Shown here: piece by piece, positions 25,561-33,959 of the stretch
How the letters are laid out: the number at the start of each line of letters is the position of its first letter
Numbering within the stretch: the first letter of the stretch is position 1
Made by a program: the position numbers and the translations under genes
The notes under the pieces: generated by a model
What the model was told of the DNA's origin: nothing
What the model saw: the letters and a program-made list of their open reading frames with translations, nothing else
Database searches by the model: none
DNA from: G963664935 sp963664935
GTDB lineage: Bacteria > Pseudomonadota > Gammaproteobacteria > Methylococcales > G963664935
Length of the DNA: 64,000 bases
Reading direction: 5' to 3'
Assembly: GCA_963664935.2 (NCBI GenBank)
Contig: CAXXSE010000001.1
Location: forward strand, 310,001-374,000

Positions 25561-27335
25561 CAGGAGGCGGTTTGAGAGTAAACGGCAATAAGCGTAGCGT
25601 TCGCGAACGTTTTTGGATTCCGGTGATGGTATGTATTGCCGGATTATTATGGGTTAGCGTCGTTACGGCGACGGAAATCAGCGTAACAGCGGATCGAAAT
25701 CCCGTTCAATTGAACGAATCGTTTAATCTGATCTTCCACGCTGTCGGGTCTCCCGACGACGATCCTGATTTCAGTCCTCTGGAACAGGATTTCGAAATTT
25801 TGAGCCGGGGGCAAAGTAGCAATATCTCGATCGTAAATGGCGCTTATAACAAAACTACCCAATGGAATTTGAACGTCATCGCGAAACGTGTGGGCAAAAT
25901 CATGGTCCCATCGGTTTCGTTCGGTGACGATAGAAGCCTCCCTATTGTAGTGACCATTAGCGATCCGCAATCCTCCCGGGTTGTTCCTGGCGAATCGGCA
26001 CCCGATTTGATGTTGGAAATCGAGGCGCAACCCGAAAATCCATATGTGCAAGCCCAAGTGATCTATACCGTGCGGTTATTGCATCGCGTTAATATCTCCC
26101 AGGCCCAATTAACCGAACCTGAAGTTGAAAATGCGATCGTCGAGAAACTCGGTGACGATGTCAGTTACAACACACATCGCCAGGGACACCAGTATCGCGT
26201 TGTCGAGAGAAAGTATGCGATCTTTCCCCAAGAGAGCGGGATTATGGTGGTCGAACCGCTGGAATTGAATGCTCAGATTGTAACGTCGAGACGCCGGAGA
26301 TCCACATTTGACAATTTTTTCAGCCGTGGAAATTCTCGAACAAAACGGGTTCGGTCAAAGCTATTGGCACTGAAAGTCAAACCGATACCAGCGGAATTTA
26401 TCGGGAAGAGCTGGCTACCCGCCGAGCAGATCTTATTGACCGAGAATTGGCCGCAAAATCCACCCACGCTATTTGTTGGCGAGCCTATAACCAGGACTTT
26501 GACGTTGCGGGCCAAGGGTCTTCCAGCCAGCCAAATACCGGAGATCAACAACTCGAACCTAAGGATTCCATCGAAGGGTGGAGGCACGATCAAACAGTAT
26601 GCTGACCAACCTAAGCTCAACGAACAAAAGACGACACAGGGGCTCATAAGTTTAAGGGAGGAAAAGACAGCGCTAATTCCCTCCGGCGAGGGTGAATATG
26701 TATTGCCAGCCATCGAAGTTCCTTGGTGGAATACGGAGACGGATCGCATGGAAATTGCCCGAATACCCGAAAAAATCGTCGGAACTTTGGTTTCAACGAC
26801 TGAGTTAAATATCCCGATCGATTCTCCTAAGGCATTTAAGCTACCCGAAGAGAGTCCTCAAATTGGTGCTACCACATTTTCTGAAGCGCGAGAAGGAAAA
26901 CGATTTTGGGAATGGATTTCGCTGGCTTTAGCCTTGGGCTGGGCGGGAACTTTGATTCTATGGGGATTACGAAATCGAAAAAAGCCGCCACAAGTAAAAC
27001 CCGAACAACACGATTCGTCCAACAAGAGGCAAGCGGTCAGAAGTTTGAAACGGGCCTGTTATGACAACGAGCCTCAAGCTGCTAAGGATGCCATACTGAA
27101 ATGGGCTCGGACTGTTTGGCCAGAATTTTCCCCGAACAATCTTGGTGACATTGAACACCGCTGTAGTGGCACGCTTAAAACCGAATTAAAAATCTTGAAC
27201 CACTGCTTATACAGTCCCAAAAAAATAGATTGGCAGGGCCAAAGCCTTTGGGTTGCCTTCTTTCAACATCAAAAGGAAAGGGCGGTACCGAAAAACAAAG
27301 AAAGGATTGGGTTGGAGCCACTTTATAAGCTGTAG
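25554..27335 (+). CDS. batD: BatD (oxygen-tolerance protein)
   Basis: 593 aa. A signal helix (VMVCIAGLLWVSVVTATEIS) is followed by BatD immunoglobulin-like repeats beginning VTADRNPVQLNESFNLIFHA. A single membrane helix lies at about 450-470 (WISLALALGWAGTLILWGL) before a cytoplasmic helical tail. It overlaps the end of batB by 7 bases. BatD is thought to be the periplasmic-facing partner of the VWA proteins. It is the last gene of the operon. Confidence 0.93.
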   Translation: MVTGGGLRVNGNKRSVRERFWIPVMVCIAGLLWVSVVTATEISVTADRNPVQLNESFNLIFHAVGSPDDDPDFSPLEQDFEILSRGQSSNISIVNGAYNKTTQWNLNVIAKRVGKIMVPSVSFGDDRSLPIVVTISDPQSSRVVPGESAPDLMLEIEAQPENPYVQAQVIYTVRLLHRVNISQAQLTEPEVENAIVEKLGDDVSYNTHRQGHQYRVVERKYAIFPQESGIMVVEPLELNAQIVTSRRRRSTFDNFFSRGNSRTKRVRSKLLALKVKPIPAEFIGKSWLPAEQILLTENWPQNPPTLFVGEPITRTLTLRAKGLPASQIPEINNSNLRIPSKGGGTIKQYADQPKLNEQKTTQGLISLREEKTALIPSGEGEYVLPAIEVPWWNTETDRMEIARIPEKIVGTLVSTTELNIPIDSPKAFKLPEESPQIGATTFSEAREGKRFWEWISLALALGWAGTLILWGLRNRKKPPQVKPEQHDSSNKRQAVRSLKRACYDNEPQAAKDAILKWARTVWPEFSPNNLGDIEHRCSGTLKTELKILNHCLYSPKKIDWQGQSLWVAFFQHQKERAVPKNKERIGLEPLYKL

Positions 27336-27496
27336 GCAAATAAGCGAAGCGCCATCCGCCATTCAACTCTAAAAAACAGCTAACATCCGTACGGCCGCCT
27401 AAGAGAGACTATCCGAGAATAGAAGTTAGCGCTTGGTTTTGTTACAGTCATCTTGGGCACGCTTCCTTGCTATTTCTGTATCGAATTTTTTTCAAA

Positions 27497-28228
27497 ATGA
27501 CGAGCCAACACGATTCCCTTTACTCTCAACCTGTTGAGACTCCGGCAAAATTTTGTTTCGATCAAAATGTCGCCGCGATTTTTGACGATATGATCAGACG
27601 GTCGGCGCCCGGTTACCGGGCGGTAATCGGCGGCATCGGTTTGCTGAGTGAGCGTTTCGTTCAAAACCATAGTCTATGTTACGACCTCGGTTGTTCTACA
27701 GGCGCCGCTTCGATATCCATGGCATCCAGTATCAACAATAAAAACTGTCGAATCATAGCCGTGGATAATTCAATTGCCATGGTTAGACGTTGCCGGCAAA
27801 ATATTAGATCGATTAATACTCCCATTTCTATTGACCCTGTCTGCGCGGACATTCGCGACATTAAAATCCGGGATGCATCGGTTGTGGTGCTTAATTATAC
27901 TCTCCAGTTTATTCGTCCAGAGCATCGCTCAGAATTTATTTCAGAGATATCCAAAGGCTTATTCGCTGGAGGAATATTAATCCTGTCGGAAAAATTGTGT
28001 TTCCATGACCCTAAACAGCAGACATTGTACGACGCAATGCATCGCGCTTTTAAAAAAAGCCAGGGATATAGTGACTTAGAAATCAGCCAAAAACGTACTG
28101 CTTTAGAAAAAGTTTTGATTCCGGATACCTTAGCGACACACCTGGAACGGCTTACGGCATCGGGTTTCGCCAGTGTGGAAGTTTGGTTTCAATATTTTAA
28201 TTTTGCATCTTTGATCGCCATTAAATGA
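27497..28228 (+). CDS. cmoA: Carboxy-S-adenosylmethionine synthase CmoA
   Basis: 243 aa from ATG 27497. The CmoA start FCFDQNVAAIFDDMIRRSAP GY and the SAM motif CYDLGCSTGAASISMA are present, with LNYTLQFI in the motif IV region. CmoA converts SAM and prephenate into carboxy-SAM, which CmoB uses to make the wobble base cmo5U34. The two genes are neighbours here but a 228-bp MITE now separates them, so cmoB may depend on read-through or on a promoter in the MITE. Confidence 0.95.
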   Translation: MTSQHDSLYSQPVETPAKFCFDQNVAAIFDDMIRRSAPGYRAVIGGIGLLSERFVQNHSLCYDLGCSTGAASISMASSINNKNCRIIAVDNSIAMVRRCRQNIRSINTPISIDPVCADIRDIKIRDASVVVLNYTLQFIRPEHRSEFISEISKGLFAGGILILSEKLCFHDPKQQTLYDAMHRAFKKSQGYSDLEISQKRTALEKVLIPDTLATHLERLTASGFASVEVWFQYFNFASLIAIK

Positions 28229-28319
28229 TCGTAACTGCACAGATTGCCCCTGAAATCCGTCAGTTCAAGGCGAAAAATGATCATTTTTTAATGTAGAAAT
28301 GGCGGATTTCAGGGGTGAG
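28229..28319. repeat. About 90-bp dispersed repeat, copy 1
   Basis: From GTAACTGCACAGATTG to GGATTTCAGGGGTGAG. It matches the reverse complement of about 41810-41897 over the whole length, strongest in CAAGGCGAAAAAT and GTAGAAATGGCGGATTTCA. In this copy the two outer parts (CCCCTGAAATCCG and CGGATTTCAGGGG) are also perfect inverted repeats. A MITE is inserted exactly at its right edge. Confidence 0.75.
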
Positions 28320-28547
28320 AAAGTCTATTCCAATCTATAAATGGCCCTGAAATTGGGAACAGATCATGAATAACCTTTTAACTGGAGCGGAAGAGGTGTC
28401 AAGGAGGAGTTTGTAGCGTAGCGGAGGAATCCCCTTGACACTTCTGAAGCGTAAGTTAACCTCAATTTATGATCTGTTCTCGGTTTCAGGGCCATTTCAC
28501 GTTAGAAATTACCCCCTCTTCAGGGCCATTTCATATTGGACAAGACT
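28320..28547. mobile_element. MITE related to the 4665-6080 IS, copy A
   Basis: 228 bp without a gene. Ends AAAGTCTATTCCAATCTATA and (reverse complement) AGTCTTGTCCAATATGAAAT equal the two ends of the IS in the sigma gene. GTGAG flanks both sides (28315-28319, 28548-28552), a 5-bp duplication. The interior has nested inverted repeats (AACAGATCAT / ATGATCTGTT, and GTGTCAAGG / CCTTGACAC) and would fold into a long hairpin. The right end keeps the duplicated GTGAAATGGCCCTGAA block of the parent IS. Confidence 0.9.
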
Positions 28548-28566
28548 GTGAGTGGAATAGTTACAA

Positions 28567-29538
28567 ATGATCGATTACCATCCCTTGTACGAAGCGTTTG
28601 ATGAAGGTCCTTTAAAATCATGGTTAGGCACCCTTCCTTCCCGGATCGAAAAAGCCTTTGACCGATCGCACCATGGAGATATACCTCAATGGCAAAAGGT
28701 TCTTGACCGGTTGCCCGAAATACATTCCGATCGAATCAGTCTGGATAGCGAGTGTATAACCATTGGGAGCGATAAGGATTACACACCGGAAACATTGCTG
28801 AATTTGAAAACATTACTAAAGGAATTCCATCCTTGGCGTAAGGGGCCGTATGAAATCTTTGGGGTTCACATCGATACGGAATGGCGGTCCGATTTAAAAT
28901 GGAATCGTCTTTGCGATCATATCCAGCCACTTACCGGACGAGTGGTTTTGGATGTGGGTTGTGGAAACGGTTATCACTGTTGGCGCATGGTGGGTACAGG
29001 GGCGAGGTTAGTCATTGGCATCGATCCGACATTATTGAATGTCATGCAATTTCACGCTATCCGCCATTTTGCGGGCGTCTGGCCGGTCTATGTCCTGCCG
29101 CTGGGAATCGAGGATATGCCACCGGATCTTCGAGGATTTGATACGGTATTTTCCATGGGGGTCTTGTATCACAGGCGATCGCCAATCGATCACTTATATG
29201 AGCTTCAAGGATGTTTACGTCCGGGTGGTGAACTTATTCTCGAAACCTTAATTATCGATGGGGGCTTGAATCAAGTCCTTGTGCCCAAAGGACGTTACGC
29301 CAAAATGCGTAACGTTTGGTTTATCCCAACTTGTGATACTTTGGTTTCGTGGATGAAACGATGTAGTTTTCGTGATGTGCGCGTCATCAATGTGAGCAAA
29401 ACCACAATAGACGAACAACGTTCTACGCAATGGATGCAATTTCACTCGCTCTCCGATTTTTTGGATCCCGAGAATCCCGGGTTGACTTGCGAAGGACTTC
29501 CGGCGCCAAAAAGGGCTATATTTTTGGCAAAAGCGTAA
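28567..29538 (+). CDS. cmoB: tRNA U34 carboxymethyltransferase CmoB
   Basis: 323 aa. CmoB features: the HPWRKGPYEIFGVHIDTEWR segment before the core, the SAM motif VVLDVGCGNGYHCWRMVGTG, FDTVFSMGVLYHRRSPIDHL and LRPGGELILETLIIDG. It transfers the carboxymethyl group from carboxy-SAM to 5-hydroxyuridine at tRNA position 34. It starts 19 bases after the MITE. Complete length. Confidence 0.95.
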   Translation: MIDYHPLYEAFDEGPLKSWLGTLPSRIEKAFDRSHHGDIPQWQKVLDRLPEIHSDRISLDSECITIGSDKDYTPETLLNLKTLLKEFHPWRKGPYEIFGVHIDTEWRSDLKWNRLCDHIQPLTGRVVLDVGCGNGYHCWRMVGTGARLVIGIDPTLLNVMQFHAIRHFAGVWPVYVLPLGIEDMPPDLRGFDTVFSMGVLYHRRSPIDHLYELQGCLRPGGELILETLIIDGGLNQVLVPKGRYAKMRNVWFIPTCDTLVSWMKRCSFRDVRVINVSKTTIDEQRSTQWMQFHSLSDFLDPENPGLTCEGLPAPKRAIFLAKA

Positions 29539-29607
29539 GCTGGGCTTGGAAATGCCCTTGTTCATAACCCAGTTTCAATATTCTCGGATCATTCGAAATC
29601 GGAAAAC

Positions 29608-29632
29608 ATTCCCACGCGGAAACGTGGGAATG
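29608..29632. repeat. Hairpin CATTCCCACG...CGTGGGAATG after cmoB
   Basis: Ten-base perfect arms with a 5-base loop. This sequence type (CATTCCCACGC...GCGTGGGAATG) is a dispersed intergenic palindrome in several gammaproteobacteria. It may end cmoB transcription but has no T-run. Confidence 0.65.
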
Positions 29633-29680
29633 AATATATGCTTAGGAGTAACTGTTCCGGGGTGAGCTGAATAGTTACGT

Positions 29681-29890
29681 TTAGGATGCTTCTTTTAGAG
29701 CTTCAATATCCGCCTGTATTTCCGCTTCTAATTCAGCTTTCATTTCTTTTTCCAGTCGTGTGAGTTCCTGTTCTAATTCGACACCTAATTCCGCTTCCAA
29801 TTCCATTATCTCCATGAAATCATTAGAGTCAGAGATATCCCCACTCCACTGAGACTCTTCCCAATCTAATTTATCTAGTATGTCGCGCAT
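29681..29890 (-). CDS. Small acidic coiled-coil protein, unknown
   Basis: 69 aa, MRDILDKLDWEESQWSGD... then almost pure Glu/Leu/Lys helix (MELEAELGVELEQELTRLEK). The high Glu content and heptad-like Leu spacing suggest a single long helix. There is no recognised family. A GAGGT sequence upstream on the minus strand fits a ribosome site. The next gene on the same strand is 97 bases upstream. Confidence 0.5.
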   Translation of the reverse strand: MRDILDKLDWEESQWSGDISDSNDFMEIMELEAELGVELEQELTRLEKEMKAELEAEIQADIEALKEAS

Positions 29891-29987
29891 AATAATACCT
29901 CATTTGATTTGATAAGGATACTCTAAGATATGAATAGTTATCTGCATTACTAGGAAACGGGTTTTATATTTAATCAAAAAATATATG

Positions 29988-30323
29988 CTAGCTCGGACAC
30001 CTGACTGCGTCGTAGGCGTCAGTTGCTATATTAAGAATCCAGATATTGAATTCTTTTGGTTTGGTTGAGGGTTCGATTTGAAATTCCGCGATTATATCTA
30101 ACATGCTTTCATTAAAAGTAATTTCTTCTTTCCTTTTAAGCATATGAACAATATATTCCTTAGCTTTTGCATAGAAGAATATATAGACTTCTTTAGCGGT
30201 TAGATTTATGCCTATTGGCCGACCATTGGCATTCACAGTCACGTTCATACAGGATGGACTGTATTGATTAAAATGTTTCTCTAGTTCGGTCATGTCGATG
30301 ATAATTGGTTTTTTTGCGAGCAT
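29988..30323 (-). CDS. Hypothetical protein
   Basis: 111 aa, MLAKKPIIIDMTELEKHFNQ... with a mixed alpha/beta look and no signal peptide or motif I recognise. AGAGGTACT just before the ATG fits a ribosome site. It may be co-transcribed with the 69-aa acidic gene downstream; the two could form a small pair, but there is no sequence evidence for a toxin-antitoxin role. Confidence 0.5.
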   Translation of the reverse strand: MLAKKPIIIDMTELEKHFNQYSPSCMNVTVNANGRPIGINLTAKEVYIFFYAKAKEYIVHMLKRKEEITFNESMLDIIAEFQIEPSTKPKEFNIWILNIATDAYDAVRCPS

Positions 30324-30763
30324 ATTAGTACCTCTTTATTATTATTTAATCTTATCATACTTTTATATGGCGATTTTGTTTTGGACAAAGTTACTGGGAC
30401 CCCGTCGCTTTGATAATTCATCTTCACACCATAAAAGTATATTCATATCTCTTGGTTTGAACAGTTGATTGTGTAAATTCGAGATATTGGTCACAAAACT
30501 GTGGATTGCAATATTAATACCAAACTTATTGGATGAATTCGGTTGGTTAATAAAGCCGTGATCGTGAATTTACGATAAAAGGCGGTAAATCAAATTATTA
30601 GGGGCAAATTAATGGAATGCGCTCCTAGTGCGACGCACCATTCAGTCATTCCTTTAACCTCTTTTTTAACGATTCGGTAGGCTGGAATGGGGGGAAGTGT
30701 AAAATTTGCTGTCGTCGTACGAAAAGGACTATTTCGTTACGATCATGGATGATTACCAGACCC
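30324..30763. other. AT-rich spacer, no gene seen
   Basis: 440 bases without a convincing reading frame, RNA or repeat. It ends at an IS4-type remnant. Confidence 0.5.
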
Positions 30764-30889
30764 ATCCCTTTCAAGGCGCCATTTTTTTCTTTTTCTTTGC
30801 CGCAAGGACTAGCAGTTGAGACATGGGGCTGCTTGGGAAATTGGTCACGTTTTGGGGGTGGCTTTTCCGGCCCACGACGGTGCTTTTTA
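30764..30889 (-). mobile_element. IS4-type element remnant (transposase C-terminal end)
   Basis: About 125 bases nearly identical to the right end of the element at 57121-58629, including the end ATCCCTTTCAAGG and the last codons of the transposase (QFPKQP, then AAKKKKKMAP). The rest is missing, so this is a deletion scar. Confidence 0.85.
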
Positions 30890-31201
30890 CCGACTTTACC
30901 GTAAGCGACATGGCGGTATCAACTTTAATAAGTTTGAATTTACCGCCTTTCAAGCCCGGATATCAACGTACTGCACTGGACTTCTATGGACACCAAAACA
31001 AGCTAAGCGCTTGTTTTTAGGGGTCAGAGAGACTTTAAACGGACTTACTTGAACTTTCTCTTGGTGCTGTCACTACCGCATAAATATTATAACTAATTGA
31101 TAATTAATGCATACCTTTTTTAATCACTGTGCGGTTGCCCCCATAGGTGCCCCCTTTTTTAGCCTTTAACCCTCGATTTTGCGAAACAGATTCCGATTCA
31201 A
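30890..31201. other. Spacer with unidentified coding-like remnant
   Basis: 312 bases. On the minus strand 30890-30953 reads PGLKGGKFKLIKVDTAMSLT-like text running into the IS4 remnant, which suggests a broken gene I cannot name. The remainder shows nothing I recognise. Confidence 0.4.
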
Positions 31202-31816
31202 TCAAGCATTGATTCCGCCCACTTTGCCAAAGCGTTGATTCATCCATGCCAATGATTCAGTGACAAAGGCTTCATGCTGGGTGGATAATCGGTTGAAGGT
31301 GTTCCAATGCATTCCCTTAGGCTTCCAGCCGTTGCCGTTTAGTATGCCCGGTTCCCACCCTAGCTTTTCCCGTATTTTGTCCGCCCGCCTCGTTGCTCGG
31401 TTACCGGAGTTTTCCCGCCGGCTGACGTAGGCTAATTGATAACAGTTGCGACAGGCAAAGATGCCGCCGCCATAAAGGATAGCCGCGCGGCGACCGCAGC
31501 CCAGCGCCGGACACAGGAACCAAGGCCGTTTCCCACCAAAGTTGCAATGCGTCCAGTCCAACCGTACCGGATAGCATTCATCCTTCCAATCTTTGTCGTC
31601 GCTACGATGGCGATATGTAAGGATTAACTGGCCAGATTCCGATTGTACTTGGATGGATGCCACGGTTTCACCGTCGCGGGTCCATTGCCAGCAGAAGGTA
31701 TGTCCCGATGTCAGCAGTCCATCCCGTTGCCAACGCCGCACGTCAAGCGTCCGGTAACCGTCGGTTGTATCGGATGCGTCGTAGTGCCAATGCCGTCCGC
31801 TACCTATTCCGCCCAT
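31202..31816 (-). CDS. Hypothetical protein with zinc-ribbon
   Basis: 204 aa starting MGGIGSGRHWHYDASDTTDG. A zinc-ribbon-like set lies at about 104-130: CPALGCGRRAAILYGGGIFA followed by CRNCYQLAY (C-x4-C and C-x2-C). A basic helical C-terminus follows. I have seen this kind of protein in phages and integrative elements, where it is annotated as conserved hypothetical. It is surrounded by IS debris, so it is probably accessory cargo. Confidence 0.65.
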   Translation of the reverse strand: MGGIGSGRHWHYDASDTTDGYRTLDVRRWQRDGLLTSGHTFCWQWTRDGETVASIQVQSESGQLILTYRHRSDDKDWKDECYPVRLDWTHCNFGGKRPWFLCPALGCGRRAAILYGGGIFACRNCYQLAYVSRRENSGNRATRRADKIREKLGWEPGILNGNGWKPKGMHWNTFNRLSTQHEAFVTESLAWMNQRFGKVGGINA

Positions 31817-32040
31817 TTGTGCTTCGTGATTTTGCCGAAATCATTAGGTAATTATACCTTTATTGATCATCTGCTATTGACCCGACCCAACTATTGAGAG
31901 AAATTATTTTAATGGCTGGAAGTGGCCGCAAAGCGGACGTTCAGGAAATAAGGCTGCATTTCCGCTTTCGGCCAAAACCCGCCGCTCAAATATAATGTGC
32001 TGTATCCTGAAAAGAGGTGAAAATTAAATTTTCTTTAACT

Positions 32041-32213
32041 CTAATTATTGGGGTAATTGTCCGCAAGGGAAATAATTCGTAATTTGCGATCTGACACAGT
32101 TTCCCTCAGAAATTTATGGAAGTTTCTGTACAAGACTTTCTTTCTATATTTGGGAACAAATACAATGTGATATTTGCAGTCCCATTCGAATGACTCAAGC
32201 TTTCATACGACAT
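32041..32213 (-). pseudogene. IS200/IS605-type TnpA fragment
   Basis: Begins MSYESLSHS; after a one-base shift near 32190 it continues WDCKYHIVFVPKYRKKVLYR, the hallmark N-terminus of Y1 HUH transposases, then stops after NYPNN. The HUH motif and catalytic Tyr are missing. Upstream (about 32298-32316) CACTGGTT A AACCAGTG is a near-perfect hairpin like those at IS200/IS605 left ends. Confidence 0.82.
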
Positions 32214-32329
32214 GTATTCATCTCCTTTTTGTGGACTGCCGAGCCCTATAAGGGAGACTTTAGATGTTTTTGTTACGGCCAAGCCGTGATAGTCTCACTG
32301 GTTAAACCAGTGGCTTACCTGGCAACGAG

Positions 32330-32818
32330 TTATATATTTTTTCCACTTCTTGTTATAAGCATCCAGAAAATTAGCAAATGCGATACAAAGAGGAATGGTA
32401 CTGCGAGAATTGGAATAAAATAAGTTGCTCCCATTTCTGATGGAAGCGTGTATCTAAGTCCTTGTGTGACTGCGATTAAGAAGTCAATAAAACCTGCAAT
32501 ATTGAATACCCATACAATAGAAACGGAATAGCTGGATTTAGCTAATAAGGCTATAACAGCAATTAAAGCCACTATAGCCGCAATAAGATCCCCGTAGGCG
32601 GCGGGAATAGCGAAGCGCGGATCTAAAGGGGAGTTTGTAACGCCAACGATCAGAAAAGAAAGTCCGATGTAGCGAAAGACATGAGGTACCGTTAATAGCG
32701 CAAGTCCTCTATGAAAAGGATTTTCTTTTAACCAGGGAACAAACCAGGATCTTGCTATTAAGCCCCAACCGACCAGGCCAATTGTCATGCTTATTAATAG
32801 TATTACAGTTTGATTCAT
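32330..32818 (-). CDS. Conserved four-to-five-helix membrane protein
   Basis: 162 aa, almost all hydrophobic: helices at about 4-22, 40-62, 74-95, 98-120 and 136-156. Charged short loops such as PWLKENPFHRG and NSPLDPRFAIP separate them. No family is recognised with confidence. It starts just upstream of the decayed glutathione S-transferase on the same strand, with which it may have been co-transcribed. Confidence 0.65.
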   Translation of the reverse strand: MNQTVILLISMTIGLVGWGLIARSWFVPWLKENPFHRGLALLTVPHVFRYIGLSFLIVGVTNSPLDPRFAIPAAYGDLIAAIVALIAVIALLAKSSYSVSIVWVFNIAGFIDFLIAVTQGLRYTLPSEMGATYFIPILAVPFLFVSHLLIFWMLITRSGKNI

Positions 32819-32909
32819 ACGTTACTCTTGTTGATATATAACGGTATTTGGAGACATCAAGTTATTAACCAGCTTCAGCTTACATTGACGTTTCGGAATA
32901 ATTACGTGA

Positions 32910-33524
32910 TCAAGGTTTTTGACCAATGGCGTTTGCTTTTTGGCATGCGGGGCGTTCTGAAAGTCTTTTCCTATAGGCTTGCAGTTTGCCGGGTAATCTT
33001 CGAGGAGATCGGGTTGCCACTGGAGCGTGGAGTCAACCATGATATACGCTGTGCTAAATCGATCCCCCAGTATGAAGGGCTTGTCGGATATAGAATGATT
33101 GAGAACCTCAGCAACTTTTTTAAATCTCTCACGGCTATATTCAATGATTTCTGGGATTCGTTTGGTTTCGGGAAGGCCTTTTGGTGTGTAAGAATATATT
33201 CCATAACGGAGGTTCCATCGTTGCCGGGACATAAAACATCCATTGGAAATACAACCCGCGGTTGCCGGAAACGGGCGTTGGAGCCAATTGTTTATCTGCA
33301 TACTTTTCCGTTAAATACATACAAATAGCACCCGCTTCGAAAATCATAGTGCCTTTGTCTTCAAGTACCGGTACAGCACCATGGGGATGAAGTTTGAGAT
33401 AATCCTCAGTGTGGCCTTCCCCTGCGAATACGTTAATTAACTGAATATCGTAGGAAATGCCCAGCTCTTCTAGCAGCCAAAGGGGGCGAAGAGAGCGCGT
33501 ATTCGGACAATGGTATAATTTCAT
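32910..33524 (-). pseudogene. Glutathione S-transferase, frameshifted
   Basis: The N-terminal thioredoxin-like half is intact: MKLYHCPNTRSLRPLWLLEE and HGAVPVLEDKGTMIFEAGAI with the cis-Pro and the Glu/Ala-Gly-Ala glutathione motif. A shift near 33190 moves the all-helical C-terminal domain (FKKVAEVLNHSISDKPFILG) to another frame. A further shift near 32985 moves LQAYRKRLSERPACQKA. With two or more shifts it is probably a true pseudogene. Confidence 0.8.
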
Positions 33525-33647
33525 AACTATCTCATGAGGTTACGAGTTCGAGATTTGTCTCACGGAGATCGAATCGTAAAAAGAGCGATGGTGATGCAAT
33601 AAAAAACTAAACAAACTGCTCAGTTCTATATTCATGGTCCGGGTGGT

Positions 33648-33947
33648 TCAGATATCCTTCGACCGAATAATGATCGAGCCGTCTTCCTCGAAGGCGCCGT
33701 TCGCGATCAACGTTCTCGCCTTGGCCTGAAGCACCGAGCGATTTTCCGCGACTGCACGCATCGGCTCATTCGTCGAAGCATGAAATTTCTTCCGCAGAAC
33801 TTTCATGGAGATCCTGCATAGAACCCTTCGCTTATCGACTTGAGCGGCGATGGTCGCCACCTTGGTCACCGGGTTCCAGCACTCGAGAATCGGGAATGAT
33901 ATATCGGATTCTTCCAACGAAGAAGTCTTGTAAGGGGCTAAACGCAT
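33648..33947 (-). CDS. DUF1488-like protein
   Basis: About 99 aa from ATG 33947. It reads SDISFPILECWNPVTKVATI and VDKRRVLCRISMKVLRKKFH, which fits the small DUF1488 family found in proteobacteria. An IS4-type element is inserted 4 bases upstream of its target duplication (33952-33959), so the native promoter is separated from the gene by 1.8 kb. An in-frame GTG inside the IS end could give an extended start. Confidence 0.6.
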   Translation of the reverse strand: MRLAPYKTSSLEESDISFPILECWNPVTKVATIAAQVDKRRVLCRISMKVLRKKFHASTNEPMRAVAENRSVLQAKARTLIANGAFEEDGSIIIRSKDI

Positions 33948-33959
33948 ATCTATTCGTAT

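Noticed and set aside
30771..30953. 60-aa minus-strand ORF ending AAKKKKKMAP
   Set aside because: It is the out-of-frame and in-frame tail of an IS4 remnant fused to unrelated sequence, not a gene.
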